64,000 nt of DNA from the NCBI GenBank assembly GCA_963822435.1, contig CAWGHN010000001.1, positions 186,001 to 250,000 on the forward strand, in the 5' to 3' direction. This DNA comes from JAUYQR01 sp963822435 (GTDB lineage: Bacteria; Pseudomonadota; Alphaproteobacteria; Rhodobacterales; Rhodobacteraceae). Shown here piece by piece: positions 33,780 to 42,507 of this stretch. How positions within the stretch are numbered: the stretch's first letter is position 1; every line of letters begins with the position of its first letter. The notes beneath the pieces are model-generated. The model was not told the origin of the DNA. It saw only the letters and a list, made by a program, of their open reading frames with translations, and made no database searches. Position numbers and translations under genes: made by a program.

Positions 33780-35522
33780 ATGAAAACCATAGCTACGGCG
33801 TCTGCTGCCGTCCGCGAACGCATTTCGCTTTACCGCTTTTGCAAAGACGAACGCGGAGTGATGGCGTTCTTCATGCTGGCGATGTTCCTTCTGATGCTGA
33901 TGTTCGGCGGTATCGCGGTTGACGTCATGCGCTATGAGACGCGACGCGTCGCCCTGCAGCAAACGATGGACCGCGCTGCGCTGGCCTCGGCCAGCCTCAA
34001 GCAGGGATTGGTTCCAAAGGCGGTATTCGACGACTATTTCGCCAAGGCCAATCTGGGTGCTGGTGTGGAAATGGTCGACTTCGCAACGCCGACGGTCGTG
34101 GTCGACAGCAATTCCACCTACCGCAAGGTCGAGGCCAGCGCCAAGGTCACCTCCTACAACTTCTTTATGCACATGATGAATGTCAACACGCTGGAAAGCG
34201 TGAACACCACCAGCGCGCAACAGGGTGTGTCGCAGATCGAGGTGATTCTCGTGCTCGACGTCTCGGGTTCGATGGGCGACAGCGACGGCAGCGGCAGTAC
34301 CAAGATCGCCCGGCTTCGCACATCCGCCGTGCGGTTCGTGGACACGATCAAGGCGCTGGACACGTTCAACCAGGTGTCGATCGGAATCGTGCCTTACAAC
34401 GCGCAGGTGAACATTCCGGCCACCCTGCGGCAGCGGTTCAACGCGCAGAATATTCCCACGTACGACGGAGTCGCGAACGCGGGCTTTCCGAACGCCAACT
34501 GCCTGGAGATTCCGCAAACCACCTACCCGTCGACAGAACTGTCGACCTCGACAGCGATCCGCATGGCGGCAGTGGCCGACACCGAAAGCACGGTTTCCAC
34601 CAGCTCGAACTACCTAGCGCCGTCCAGTGGCGCACCGTCCAACAACCCGCTGAACCGCATCTGCAACCCGACCACAGTGAACCAGGTGTCGCTGCCGTCG
34701 CTGAACCGCACCACGATCAACAGCCGCATCAACCAGTTGGTCCACGGTGGATACACCTCGATCGCGATCGGGATGCGCTGGGGCGTCGGTCTGATCGACC
34801 AGACGGCGCGGCCGATCTATGCGTCGCTGATCACCGATCCGGAAATGGCTGGCCGCCCGGCGAACAACACCGCCACCGACACCCGCAAGATCATCGTTCT
34901 GATGACAGACGGCGAACATGTGGCCACAGACCATGTGCCTGACGCTTACAAGACAGGCCTGTCGCCGATATGGCGTGGCGCGGACGGCAACTATGCCATC
35001 CGATTCACGACCGGAGGCACTGCCCTCACCAACACCGCGCGCCCCGGTTGCGCCGGGACCAACACCTACTTCGTCAACCACCTGAAGACCAACAGCTCAA
35101 CCGGATGCCAATCCGCCGCCTGGCGCGCAACGCCTTCGTGGACCGGCAGCGGGACGGCCGTACAACTGGACTGGAGCGAGGTGTGGCGCTATCTGTCGGT
35201 CAACTACGTCGCACGTCAGCTTTATGGCCGCTCGAACACGGGTATTTCGGTGTCGACCGTAATGGACATGTTTGTCGACCCCTACCTGCAGGCCACCACC
35301 ATGAACACACTTTTGGCCAGCAATTGCTCGGCGGCCAAGACCGCCGGGGTAGAGATCTACGGCATCGCCTTTACGGCCCCTGCGAACGGCCAGTCGGTGA
35401 TCAACAACTGCGCGTCGTCCCCGAAAGAAAACTACTACTTCAACTCGACCAATGGCACGGCACTTGATGCCGCGTTCCAGCAGATCGCGACCAACATCTC
35501 GGAACTGAGGTTGACGCAATGA
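33780..35522 (+). CDS. TadG-like pilus assembly protein with von Willebrand A domain
   Basis: The 580-residue protein has a single N-terminal membrane segment (about 28-50, GVMAFFMLAMFLLMLMFGGI) of the TadE/G type and an extracellular von Willebrand A domain whose metal site motif DVSGSMG begins at D160. The domain is expanded with Ser/Thr-rich inserts and ends with VEIYGIAFTAPANGQSV. ATG 33780 is chosen because the long upstream in-frame extension lacks family sequence. It overlaps the next gene by ATGA. Such proteins are minor pilins or adhesion factors of Flp/Tad pili. Confidence 0.88.
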   Translation: MKTIATASAAVRERISLYRFCKDERGVMAFFMLAMFLLMLMFGGIAVDVMRYETRRVALQQTMDRAALASASLKQGLVPKAVFDDYFAKANLGAGVEMVDFATPTVVVDSNSTYRKVEASAKVTSYNFFMHMMNVNTLESVNTTSAQQGVSQIEVILVLDVSGSMGDSDGSGSTKIARLRTSAVRFVDTIKALDTFNQVSIGIVPYNAQVNIPATLRQRFNAQNIPTYDGVANAGFPNANCLEIPQTTYPSTELSTSTAIRMAAVADTESTVSTSSNYLAPSSGAPSNNPLNRICNPTTVNQVSLPSLNRTTINSRINQLVHGGYTSIAIGMRWGVGLIDQTARPIYASLITDPEMAGRPANNTATDTRKIIVLMTDGEHVATDHVPDAYKTGLSPIWRGADGNYAIRFTTGGTALTNTARPGCAGTNTYFVNHLKTNSSTGCQSAAWRATPSWTGSGTAVQLDWSEVWRYLSVNYVARQLYGRSNTGISVSTVMDMFVDPYLQATTMNTLLASNCSAAKTAGVEIYGIAFTAPANGQSVINNCASSPKENYYFNSTNGTALDAAFQQIATNISELRLTQ

Positions 35523-36076
35523 CCCGCCTCCAGCGTTTCCTGACGGCCGAAGACGGGACTTCGACGATCGAGTTTTGTTTCGTCGTGCCGCTGGTGCTGA
35601 CCATATTCTTCGCGTCGTTCGAAAGCAGCTATTACATGGTGCGCCATGTCATGCTGGAACGCAGCGTCGATCAGGTCGTGCGCGATCTGCGCCTTGGCAC
35701 GCTTATTCCCGACAACGCGGCACCGACTGCCGGCCACGCATTGCTGAAGCAAGCAATCTGCGAGCGCAGCGCGCTGATCTCTTCGATGACCGGATGTCTC
35801 GATTCGATCCGCATCTGGCTTCAACCGGTCAGCACCGCAACCTGGGCTATCAACCCGCCGGATGCGTGCGTCGACAAGACAGCCGGCGTCGCCCCCCTGA
35901 CGACAATTCCCGCCGGCGAATTCGCACCCGGCGCCGACAACGAAATCATGCTGATGCGCGTCTGCCTGAGAGAAGAGCCGATGTTCTCCACAACCGCAGT
36001 GGGGGCTGCGATGATGCGGTCCGACGGAGAGTTCGCCCTCGTGACCACATCCGTCTTCGTGAACGAGCCCGGGTGA
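35519..36076 (+). CDS. TadE-like pseudopilin
   Basis: The 185-residue protein begins MTRLQRFLTAEDGTSTIEF, the short cytoplasmic leader with the conserved glutamate of TadE-like pseudopilins, followed by a membrane helix (about 20-38, VVPLVLTIFFASFES). Prepilin peptidase cleavage is expected near the G/T-S-T-I-E-F boundary. It overlaps the TadG-like gene by four bases and is followed by a second TadE-like gene. Confidence 0.83.
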   Translation: MTRLQRFLTAEDGTSTIEFCFVVPLVLTIFFASFESSYYMVRHVMLERSVDQVVRDLRLGTLIPDNAAPTAGHALLKQAICERSALISSMTGCLDSIRIWLQPVSTATWAINPPDACVDKTAGVAPLTTIPAGEFAPGADNEIMLMRVCLREEPMFSTTAVGAAMMRSDGEFALVTTSVFVNEPG

Positions 36077-36086
36077 GGATCTTGTG

Positions 36087-36674
36087 ATGACGGAAGAACG
36101 CAATCTCAAACGGTTCTGGCAAGACGAAAGCGGCGTGCTTTTGGCCGAAGCGCTGATCATGCTGCCGCTTTTGATCTGGGCATTTCTGGCCCTTTTCGTC
36201 TACTGGGATCTGTTCCGCACCATCAACACTTCGCAAAAGGCCGCCTATTCCATTTCTGACTTGATGTCGCGGCAGGCGGTGGTCAGCCCGACCTTCGTCG
36301 ATGGCATGAAGAACGTCCTTGATTTCCTGACGATGGGGTCGGCCGGGACGCGGATGCGGATCACCAGCATCCAGTACGACCAGCCGAACAACCGCTACCT
36401 TCTGCTGTTCTCGCGCAGCAGCTCTCCAACCAAGATGCCGGCCTACACGCAAGCGTCCGTTCAACCGCTCAAGACCCGCGTGCCGAACATGTCTCACCTC
36501 GACTCGGTCATCATCGTCGAAACCGAGGTCGACTACATTCCCGGCTTCAACACCGGCGTGATGAACGTGGGCACCGGCGTGTCGCCGCAGACGTTCCAGC
36601 AGTTCATCGTGACCCGGCCGCGCTTTTACCGGCGGATCTGCATGACCATTCCCGCCTGCCCGCCTGATCCATAA
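36087..36674 (+). CDS. second TadE-like pseudopilin
   Basis: The 195-residue protein opens MTEERNLKRFWQDESGVLLA and continues EALIMLPLLIWAFLALFVYW, again the TadE leader with a glutamate preceding the membrane helix. ATG 36087 is favoured by GAGGAT at seven bases; GTG 36084 is also in frame. Together with the two preceding genes it forms a TadG/TadE/TadE operon. No Tad ATPase or secretin gene is in the window. Confidence 0.8.
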   Translation: MTEERNLKRFWQDESGVLLAEALIMLPLLIWAFLALFVYWDLFRTINTSQKAAYSISDLMSRQAVVSPTFVDGMKNVLDFLTMGSAGTRMRITSIQYDQPNNRYLLLFSRSSSPTKMPAYTQASVQPLKTRVPNMSHLDSVIIVETEVDYIPGFNTGVMNVGTGVSPQTFQQFIVTRPRFYRRICMTIPACPPDP

Positions 36675-36688
36675 GCTCGCCCGACCCA

Positions 36689-36707
36689 AAAGGCGGAACC
36701 GCCCTTT
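36689..36707 (+). terminator. short GC hairpin after the TadE-like gene
   Basis: GGCGG at 36692-36696 and CCGCC at 36699-36703 flank AA, followed by CTTT. The stem is short, so this is a weak terminator candidate at the end of the tad-like operon. Confidence 0.4.
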
Positions 36708-36762
36708 CGCCTGACCCAAAGCCCGGCTACCCTGCGCAGAACCGCCGGTCGGAGGATGCCAG

Positions 36763-37065
36763 ATGCCCAGCTTTCCCGCCGCCCTTACAGCCGGCCTTCT
36801 GGGTGCTGCCGGTCTTGTCGTGACCGCCTGCACCAGCTTTCCCGAAATCGACGCCTTGCCCGCCTCGACGATCCTCACCCCGCCTCAGCTTGTGCCGCTT
36901 GACGCCCTGCTGGCCGAGGTTGATGCAAAGGCGCCAGCCACGCCCGCCTCTCTCGCCGCCCGCGCCGCCTTGCTGAAAGCACGCGCTGCCCTCATGCGTG
37001 GCCCGGTCCACGACCCGCAGACCCGCGCCCTGCTTGACGCCGCTGCCCGCGGATACACCCCGTGA
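36763..37065 (+). CDS. small putative lipoprotein of unknown function
   Basis: The 100-residue protein has a hydrophobic signal ending in a lipobox (GLVVTAC, C at about residue 23), so it is probably lipidated and exported. The mature part is Ala-rich and helical (ARAALLKARAALMRG). GGAGGATGCCAG precedes the ATG. No family is recognised. hom begins 87 bases downstream. Confidence 0.65.
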   Translation: MPSFPAALTAGLLGAAGLVVTACTSFPEIDALPASTILTPPQLVPLDALLAEVDAKAPATPASLAARAALLKARAALMRGPVHDPQTRALLDAAARGYTP

Positions 37066-37151
37066 GGCAAAGCCCGGCCGGGGCCGTTGCACAGGCCCCC
37101 TCAACCCGCTAACAGACAGCCAAACCCAGCCGTCCTTTGCACGAGGTTCCT

Positions 37152-38441
37152 ATGCCCGCCGCCCCCCTGCGCCTTGGTCTTGCCGGTCTTGGAACCGTGG
37201 GAATTGGCGTCGTCCAGATCATCCAGCGTCAGACTGACCTGATCGCCGCTCGCACCGGACGCGCCGTGACGATCACCGCCGTCTCGGCGCGCGACCGATC
37301 GAAGAACCGCGACGCGGACCTTTCCGCCTACGCCTGGGAAACCGATCCGGTTGCCCTTGCCCAGCGCGATGACATCGACGTTTTCGTCGAGGTTATGGGC
37401 GGCCATGACGGCCCCGCCAAGACCGCCACCGAAGCCGCTATCGCCGCCGGCAAAGACGTGGTTACTGCCAACAAGGCGCTGCTTGCCCACCATGGTCAGG
37501 CGCTGGCTGAGGTTGCCGAAGCAAAGGGCTGTGTAATCCGCTTCGAGGCCGCCGTAGCCGGTGGCATCCCGGTGATCAAGGCACTGACCGAAGGCCTGGC
37601 CGGCAACCGCATCAAGCGGGTGATGGGCGTGATGAATGGCACCTGCAACTACATCCTGACGCGGATGCAGTCCGCCGGCCTGCCCTACGATCAGGTGTTT
37701 GAAGAGGCGCGCCAGCTTGGCTATCTGGAGGCCGATCCGAACCTTGACGTCGGCGGCATCGACGCGGGCCACAAGCTGTCATTGCTTGCTGCCATTGCCT
37801 TCGGCACCCGCGTGTCGTTCGACGCGGTTGAACTGGAAGGCATCGGCAACGTGTCGATCGACGATATCCGGCTGGCCGAAGACATGGGCTACCGCATCAA
37901 GCTGCTGGGCGTGGCGCAGATGACCGGGCGTGGCCTGGAACAGCGCATGACCCCCTGCCTTGTTCCCGCCGACAGCCCGCTTGGCCAGTTGCAGGGCGGC
38001 ACCAACATGGTGGTGCTGGAAGGCGACAGCGTCGGCCAGATCGTCTTGCGCGGCCCGGGCGCAGGCATGGGGCCGACCGCAAGTGCCGTGATGGCAGATG
38101 TGATCGACATCGCCCGCGGCCAGCGCATTCCGACCTTCGGCCAGCCCGCCACCACGCTTGCCATCCCGACCGCAGCCCTTGCCGCAACCCCGGCTCCCTA
38201 TTACCTGCGCATGACACTGCTGGATAAACCCGGCGCTTTGGCCAAGATCGCAACCTGCCTTGGCGATGCGGGCATCTCAATCGACCAGATGCGCCAGTAT
38301 GGTCACGTCGGTGTTCACGCAACGGTGCTGATTGTCACTCACAAGGCCGCGCCGGGCGATATCATTCACGCAACCGCCCGCTTTGCCGAAACCGGCGTTC
38401 TGGTCGATGCGCCCGTGGCAATCCGCATCGAGGAAGTCTGA
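37152..38441 (+). CDS. hom: homoserine dehydrogenase
   Basis: The 429-residue enzyme reduces aspartate semialdehyde to homoserine for threonine and methionine synthesis. It has the NAD(P) fingerprint LGLAGLGTVGIGVVQI, the family segment GVMNGTCNYILTRM and GYLEADPNLDVGGIDAGHKL, and a C-terminal ACT domain (YYLRMTLLDKPGALAKIA, about 350-429) for feedback control. ATG 37152 with GAGGTTCCT is preferred over an upstream TTG. glpX follows after 73 bases. Confidence 0.96.
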   Translation: MPAAPLRLGLAGLGTVGIGVVQIIQRQTDLIAARTGRAVTITAVSARDRSKNRDADLSAYAWETDPVALAQRDDIDVFVEVMGGHDGPAKTATEAAIAAGKDVVTANKALLAHHGQALAEVAEAKGCVIRFEAAVAGGIPVIKALTEGLAGNRIKRVMGVMNGTCNYILTRMQSAGLPYDQVFEEARQLGYLEADPNLDVGGIDAGHKLSLLAAIAFGTRVSFDAVELEGIGNVSIDDIRLAEDMGYRIKLLGVAQMTGRGLEQRMTPCLVPADSPLGQLQGGTNMVVLEGDSVGQIVLRGPGAGMGPTASAVMADVIDIARGQRIPTFGQPATTLAIPTAALAATPAPYYLRMTLLDKPGALAKIATCLGDAGISIDQMRQYGHVGVHATVLIVTHKAAPGDIIHATARFAETGVLVDAPVAIRIEEV

Positions 38442-38514
38442 CGTTAGCGCCACCGTGCTTGCCCGCTGCGGTTGGCCCGGATAGACCGATCCAAAGCCAC
38501 AGGAATTGGATCAA

Positions 38515-39480
38515 ATGTCTGACAAAACGCAATTTCAAGACCGCATGCTCTCGCTGGGCCTTGCCCGCGTGTCCGAAGCTGCCGCCCTTGCCTCGGCCAG
38601 CCTGATCGGGCGCGGCGATGAAAAGGCCGCCGATCAGGCCGCCGTCAACGCGATGCGCGACCAGCTCAACCTTCTCGACATCGCCGGCGTCGTGGTGATC
38701 GGCGAAGGCGAGCGGGACGAGGCGCCGATGCTTTACATCGGCGAAGAAGTTGGCACCGGCTCTGGCCCCGCCGTCGACATCGCGCTCGACCCACTGGAAG
38801 GCACCACCCTCACCGCGAAAGACATGCCGAACGCCCTGACGGTGATCGCCATGGCCCCGCGCGGCACACTGTTGCACGCGCCCGATGTCTACATGGACAA
38901 GCTGGCCATCGGCCCCGGCTTCAAGACCGGCACCGTGACCCTGACGATGACGCCATCCGAGCGCGTCTCGGCCCTCGCTGCCGCAAAGGGCTGCTCGACC
39001 GAAGACATCACGGTTTGCGTCCTTGAACGCCCGCGCCACGAAGAGATGATCCACGAACTCCGCTCGACCGGTGCCGCGATCCGGTTGATCACCGACGGCG
39101 ACGTGGCCGGCGTCATGCACTGCGCCGAGCCCGAGATCACCGGGATCGACATGTACATGGGGTCCGGCGGTGCGCCCGAAGGCGTTCTCGCCGCAGCCGC
39201 GCTGAAATGCATGGGCGGACAGTTCTTCGGGAAGCTTCTGTTCCGCAACGACGACGAGCGTGCCCGCGCGCGCAAGGCCGGCATCACCAACTTCGACCGC
39301 GTCTACACCCGCGACGATCTGGTGCGCGCCGACGTGATCTTCGCGGCGACTGGGGTAACCACCGGGTCACTTCTGGCCGGGATCAAGCGCGAGCCGCATT
39401 GCGTGACGCTGGAAACCATCCTGATGCGGTCCAAGACCGGATCGGTGCGGCGGATTTCCTACCGCAGTCCGGTGCGGTGA
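38515..39480 (+). CDS. glpX: class II fructose-1,6-bisphosphatase
   Basis: The 321-residue GlpX-type enzyme hydrolyses fructose 1,6-bisphosphate in gluconeogenesis (and in the Calvin cycle where present). The metal and phosphate residues lie in VVIGEGERDEAPMLYIGEE, ALDPLEGTTLTA and MGSGGAPEGVLAAAALKC. ATG 38515 follows AGGAATTGGATCAA; an upstream TTG is less likely. In related genomes hom, glpX and recJ are often contiguous, but here about 1.1 kb of decayed genes separates glpX from recJ. Confidence 0.95.
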   Translation: MSDKTQFQDRMLSLGLARVSEAAALASASLIGRGDEKAADQAAVNAMRDQLNLLDIAGVVVIGEGERDEAPMLYIGEEVGTGSGPAVDIALDPLEGTTLTAKDMPNALTVIAMAPRGTLLHAPDVYMDKLAIGPGFKTGTVTLTMTPSERVSALAAAKGCSTEDITVCVLERPRHEEMIHELRSTGAAIRLITDGDVAGVMHCAEPEITGIDMYMGSGGAPEGVLAAAALKCMGGQFFGKLLFRNDDERARARKAGITNFDRVYTRDDLVRADVIFAATGVTTGSLLAGIKREPHCVTLETILMRSKTGSVRRISYRSPVR

Positions 39481-39484
39481 TTCT

Positions 39485-40110
39485 CGTGCGCTGCGCCTGC
39501 GTCGGCTGAAGGTCGACCTCAGCCTTCGCCTTGGCCGCCAGAAAACTCACGAACGCCCGCACCCGCGCAGCGATCAGCCGGTTGTCGGGGTAGACCGCGT
39601 GCAGTGGCACGGGCCGACCCTTCCAGCCGGTCAGAATCGGCACCAGCCGAACCTCGCGCACATCATGGCCCACGATGAAGGCGGGCAGTTGCGCCTCGCC
39701 GGCCCCTTCCAGCGCCGCGCTGCGCAAAGCCGACCCCTCCGAGAATTCGATCCAGAGGCTTACGGGTACATCGATGCGCTCATCGGCGCGCAGAGGGTCC
39801 ACATGCGCCCTTGCCGCAGGTCTGAAAAATGGGGCGTGTCGTGGCCCACCAGATCACCCGGTTGGTCGGGCACGCCCCGGCGCATCGGGTAATCGGCCCG
39901 CGCGCAGGTGATCAGCCGTGATTGGCCCAAGGCACGGCGGATCAAGTTCGGCCCCACGTCCAGCGTGCCGCGGATCGCCATGTCAAAGCGGCGTCGATCA
40001 GGTTGCGCGGCGCGTTCGACAGTTCCATGTCGATCGAAGTGCCCGGATGCTGACGTGGAGATTCCGCCCCCCACGGCAAAAGCCGCCACGCCATGCAGCG
40101 GATCGACCGT
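39485..40110 (-). pseudogene. remnant of a LysR-family regulator
   Basis: On the minus strand, pieces of a LysR effector domain can be read in different frames. These are HPGTSIDMELSNAPRNLIDA (about 40055-39995), then FDMAIRGTLDVGPNLIRRAL and VGHDTPHFSDLRQGRMWTL (to about 39800), then ERIDVPVS and FIVGHDVREVRLVPILTGW plus PLHAVYPDNRLIAARVRAFV (to about 39510). At least two frameshifts separate them and the N-terminal helix-turn-helix is missing. It is inactive. It lies head-to-head with a decayed cupin gene. Confidence 0.75.
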
Positions 40111-40234
40111 TTTCATCCGTCAAGCCATCCAGACAATCAAGCAAGGTCCGGCCGGAGTATCACCGGCTTTGCGCGCCAGTATACACCCTTCACGAAAGCC
40201 GATGTGCTCATGGTTTTCAACCGAGAAAATAGAA

Positions 40235-40560
40235 ATGACTGCGTTGAACGAGGCTGTCCTCTCCCCCGCCGGTGCCAACCATGAAGCAATGGCCGTCGGC
40301 CGCCACACCGTCCGCATTACTGCGGACCAGACCGGAGGGAGCCTCGGCGGCCCTTTGCCGAGGCTCCCGCCGGCGAAGGCCCACCCGTCCGTGTCCTGAG
40401 CGGTCACTTCGCCTTCTGGTGCGACGGCACGCAGGTCGAGGCGACCGAGGGTGGCCTTGTCGTAGTGCCGCACGGCGCGCTGAACCCCCAAAGCCGCCTG
40501 ATCCGCGCCGCAGGCTGGGCGCCCGGTCCAGCCTGCCCACACGTCGCCCGACGCCCCTTG
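40235..40560 (+). pseudogene. remnant of a small cupin-domain protein gene
   Basis: From ATG 40235 the frame reads MTALNEAVLSPAGANHEAMA and VGRHTVRITADQTGGS, then stops at 40397-40399. A different frame from about 40354 continues as FAEAPAGEGPPVRVLSGHFA and FWCDGTQVEATEGGLVVVPHG, a recognisable cupin core, then degenerates. A 12-bp perfect inverted repeat lies at the frame change. It is divergent from the LysR remnant, so the two probably arrived and decayed together. Confidence 0.7.
40337..40368. repeat. 12-bp perfect inverted repeat in the cupin remnant
   Basis: GGGAGCCTCGGC at 40337-40348 and GCCGAGGCTCCC at 40357-40368 flank GGCCCTTT. The hairpin coincides with the reading-frame change in the cupin remnant, so it may be the lesion itself. 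Confidence 0.7.
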
Positions 40561-40592
40561 CAAGGGCCGGCCCTTTGCGGCACCCCTGTGCC

Positions 40593-42341
40593 ATGCCTAG
40601 CCCCCCTGCCTTTCTCAATGTCGAAACCTCGCTTACCGGCCGCCGCTGGATCGGCCCCAGCGGTGAGGCCGACCGTCTGGCCGAGGCGATGGTGCAGGCC
40701 ACCCGGCTTCCGCTTCCGCTGTGTCGCGTTCTGGTGACACGCAACGTCGCCCCAGCCGATGCGGAAGCCTTCCTCGCCCCGTCGCTGCGCGACCTCCTGC
40801 CCGACCCGCTTCTGCTGCGCGACATGGCGCCTGCCGCTGCCCGCCTGATCCGCGCCGCCACCCGTACCGAAAGGATCGCCGTCTTTGCCGATTACGATGT
40901 CGACGGCGGCGCCTCAGCGGCACTTTTGCTGATCTGGCTGCGCGCGCTGGGGCGTGACGCCACCCTCTACATCCCCGACCGGATCGACGAAGGCTATGGC
41001 CCGAACGTCGCGGCGATGGCCAGCCTCGCCGCCACGCATGACCTGATTGTCTGCGTCGATTGCGGCACCCTCAGCCATGAACCCGTGGCCGCAGCAAAGG
41101 GTGCCGATGTGGTGATCCTTGACCACCACCTCGCGCTGGAAACGCTGCCCGATGCGCTTGCCGTGGTGAACCCGAACCGGCAGGACGAGGATGGCACGCT
41201 TGCCCATCTGTGCGCCGCAGGGGTCGTATTCCTGCTATTGGTCGAGGCCAACCGACAACTGCGCGCCACCGGCATCACCGGCCCCGACCTTATGGCGATG
41301 CTTGACCTCGTGGCATTGGCGACTGTCGCCGATGTGGCCCCCCTTGTCGGCGTGAACCGCGCCTTCGTGCGTCAGGGCCTGAAGGTCATGGCCCGTCGTG
41401 ACCGGCACGGCCTGCGCGCCTTGGCTGACATTGCGCGCATGGATCAGGCCCCCACCACCTACGCGCTTGGTTTCCTGCTTGGCCCGCGCGTCAATGCGGG
41501 GGGCCGCATCGGTCAGGCCGACCTTGGCGCGCGGCTGTTGTGCTGTGACGACCCGGCGCTTGCCGCCAGTCTTGCCGCGCGGCTTGATGAATTGAACACC
41601 GACCGCCGCGCGATCGAGGCGCGCGTCCGCGAAGAAGCCCTGGCGCAATGCGATGCGCGCGGCACCGACGGTCCGCTGGTCTGGGCGGCCGCCGAGGGCT
41701 GGCATCCCGGCGTTGTCGGCATCGTCGCCGCGCGATTGAAAGAGGCAACGCACCGGCCCGCCGTGGTGATCGGGTTCGAGGATGGCATCGGCAAGGGCTC
41801 GGCGCGGTCCGTCCCCGGCGTCGATCTTGGCGCCGCGATCCAGCGCATCGCCGCCGAAGGGCTGATCCTGAAGGGGGGCGGGCACAAGATGGCGGCGGGA
41901 CTGACCCTGACCCGCGCCCAACTGGAACCTGCGATGGCCCGCCTTGGCGACTTGCTGGCAAGGCAGGGTGCAGGCGCCGGTGGCCCCGCCGATCTGCGGA
42001 TCGACAGCCTGCTGATGACCTCTGCCGCCACCATCCCGCTTCTGGAGCAGATCGAGGCCGCAGGCCCCTTTGGCGCCGCTGCCCCTGCCCCGCGCTTTGC
42101 CTTTGCCAACGTCGCAGTCGCCACGCGCCGCGTCGGGGAAAGCCACCTGAAGGTCAGCCTGACGGATGGCTCCGGCCCCGCACTTGACGGCATCATCTTC
42201 GGTGCCTTCGACGGCCCGCTTGGCCCGGCACTGGAAAACGCCGGTCATCGGCGTTTCCACGTCGCAGGAAAACTTGACCTGAACCACTGGAATGGCCGCG
42301 CGAGGGTGCAGTTGCGCGTCGATGATGCCGCACCCGCCTGA
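40593..42341 (+). CDS. recJ: single-stranded-DNA-specific exonuclease RecJ
   Basis: The 582-residue DHH-family 5'-3' exonuclease works in recombination and mismatch repair. The metal motifs are visible in order: ADYDVDGGASAALL, a VCVDCGT strand, VVILDHHLALE (DHH) and, in the DHHA1 domain, LKGGGHKMAAGLTL. A C-terminal OB-fold follows (about 480-582). ATG 40593 gives the normal length; a longer upstream frame overlaps the cupin remnant. Confidence 0.95.
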   Translation: MPSPPAFLNVETSLTGRRWIGPSGEADRLAEAMVQATRLPLPLCRVLVTRNVAPADAEAFLAPSLRDLLPDPLLLRDMAPAAARLIRAATRTERIAVFADYDVDGGASAALLLIWLRALGRDATLYIPDRIDEGYGPNVAAMASLAATHDLIVCVDCGTLSHEPVAAAKGADVVILDHHLALETLPDALAVVNPNRQDEDGTLAHLCAAGVVFLLLVEANRQLRATGITGPDLMAMLDLVALATVADVAPLVGVNRAFVRQGLKVMARRDRHGLRALADIARMDQAPTTYALGFLLGPRVNAGGRIGQADLGARLLCCDDPALAASLAARLDELNTDRRAIEARVREEALAQCDARGTDGPLVWAAAEGWHPGVVGIVAARLKEATHRPAVVIGFEDGIGKGSARSVPGVDLGAAIQRIAAEGLILKGGGHKMAAGLTLTRAQLEPAMARLGDLLARQGAGAGGPADLRIDSLLMTSAATIPLLEQIEAAGPFGAAAPAPRFAFANVAVATRRVGESHLKVSLTDGSGPALDGIIFGAFDGPLGPALENAGHRRFHVAGKLDLNHWNGRARVQLRVDDAAPA

Positions 42342-42421
42342 CCGCAGCCTCGATCAAAAGATCGGCATTTTTCTGCTTGCAGAAGCCCCGGACCCGCTTT
42401 AGACACCGCCGCACCGAAAGC

Positions 42422-42502
42422 GTGGCCCGTTCGTCTATCGGTTAGGACACCTGGTTTTCAACCAGGTAAGAGGGGTTCGACTCCCCTACGGGCTGCCACT
42501 TT
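42422..42502. repeat. 81-bp exact direct repeat containing tRNA-Glu, copy 1
   Basis: This segment is identical to 44515-44595. It covers the tRNA-Glu gene plus two bases before and four after it. Confidence 0.85.
42424..42498 (+). tRNA. tRNA-Glu (anticodon TTC), copy 1
   Basis: The 75-base gene folds into a cloverleaf: acceptor arms GGCCCGT and ACGGGCT (one G-U pair), an anticodon stem CCTGG/CCAGG around the loop TTTTCAA with anticodon TTC, and a T-arm GGGG-TTCGACT-CCCC. CCA is encoded at the 3' end. An identical gene lies at 44517. Confidence 0.97.
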
Positions 42503-42507
42503 TCCCC

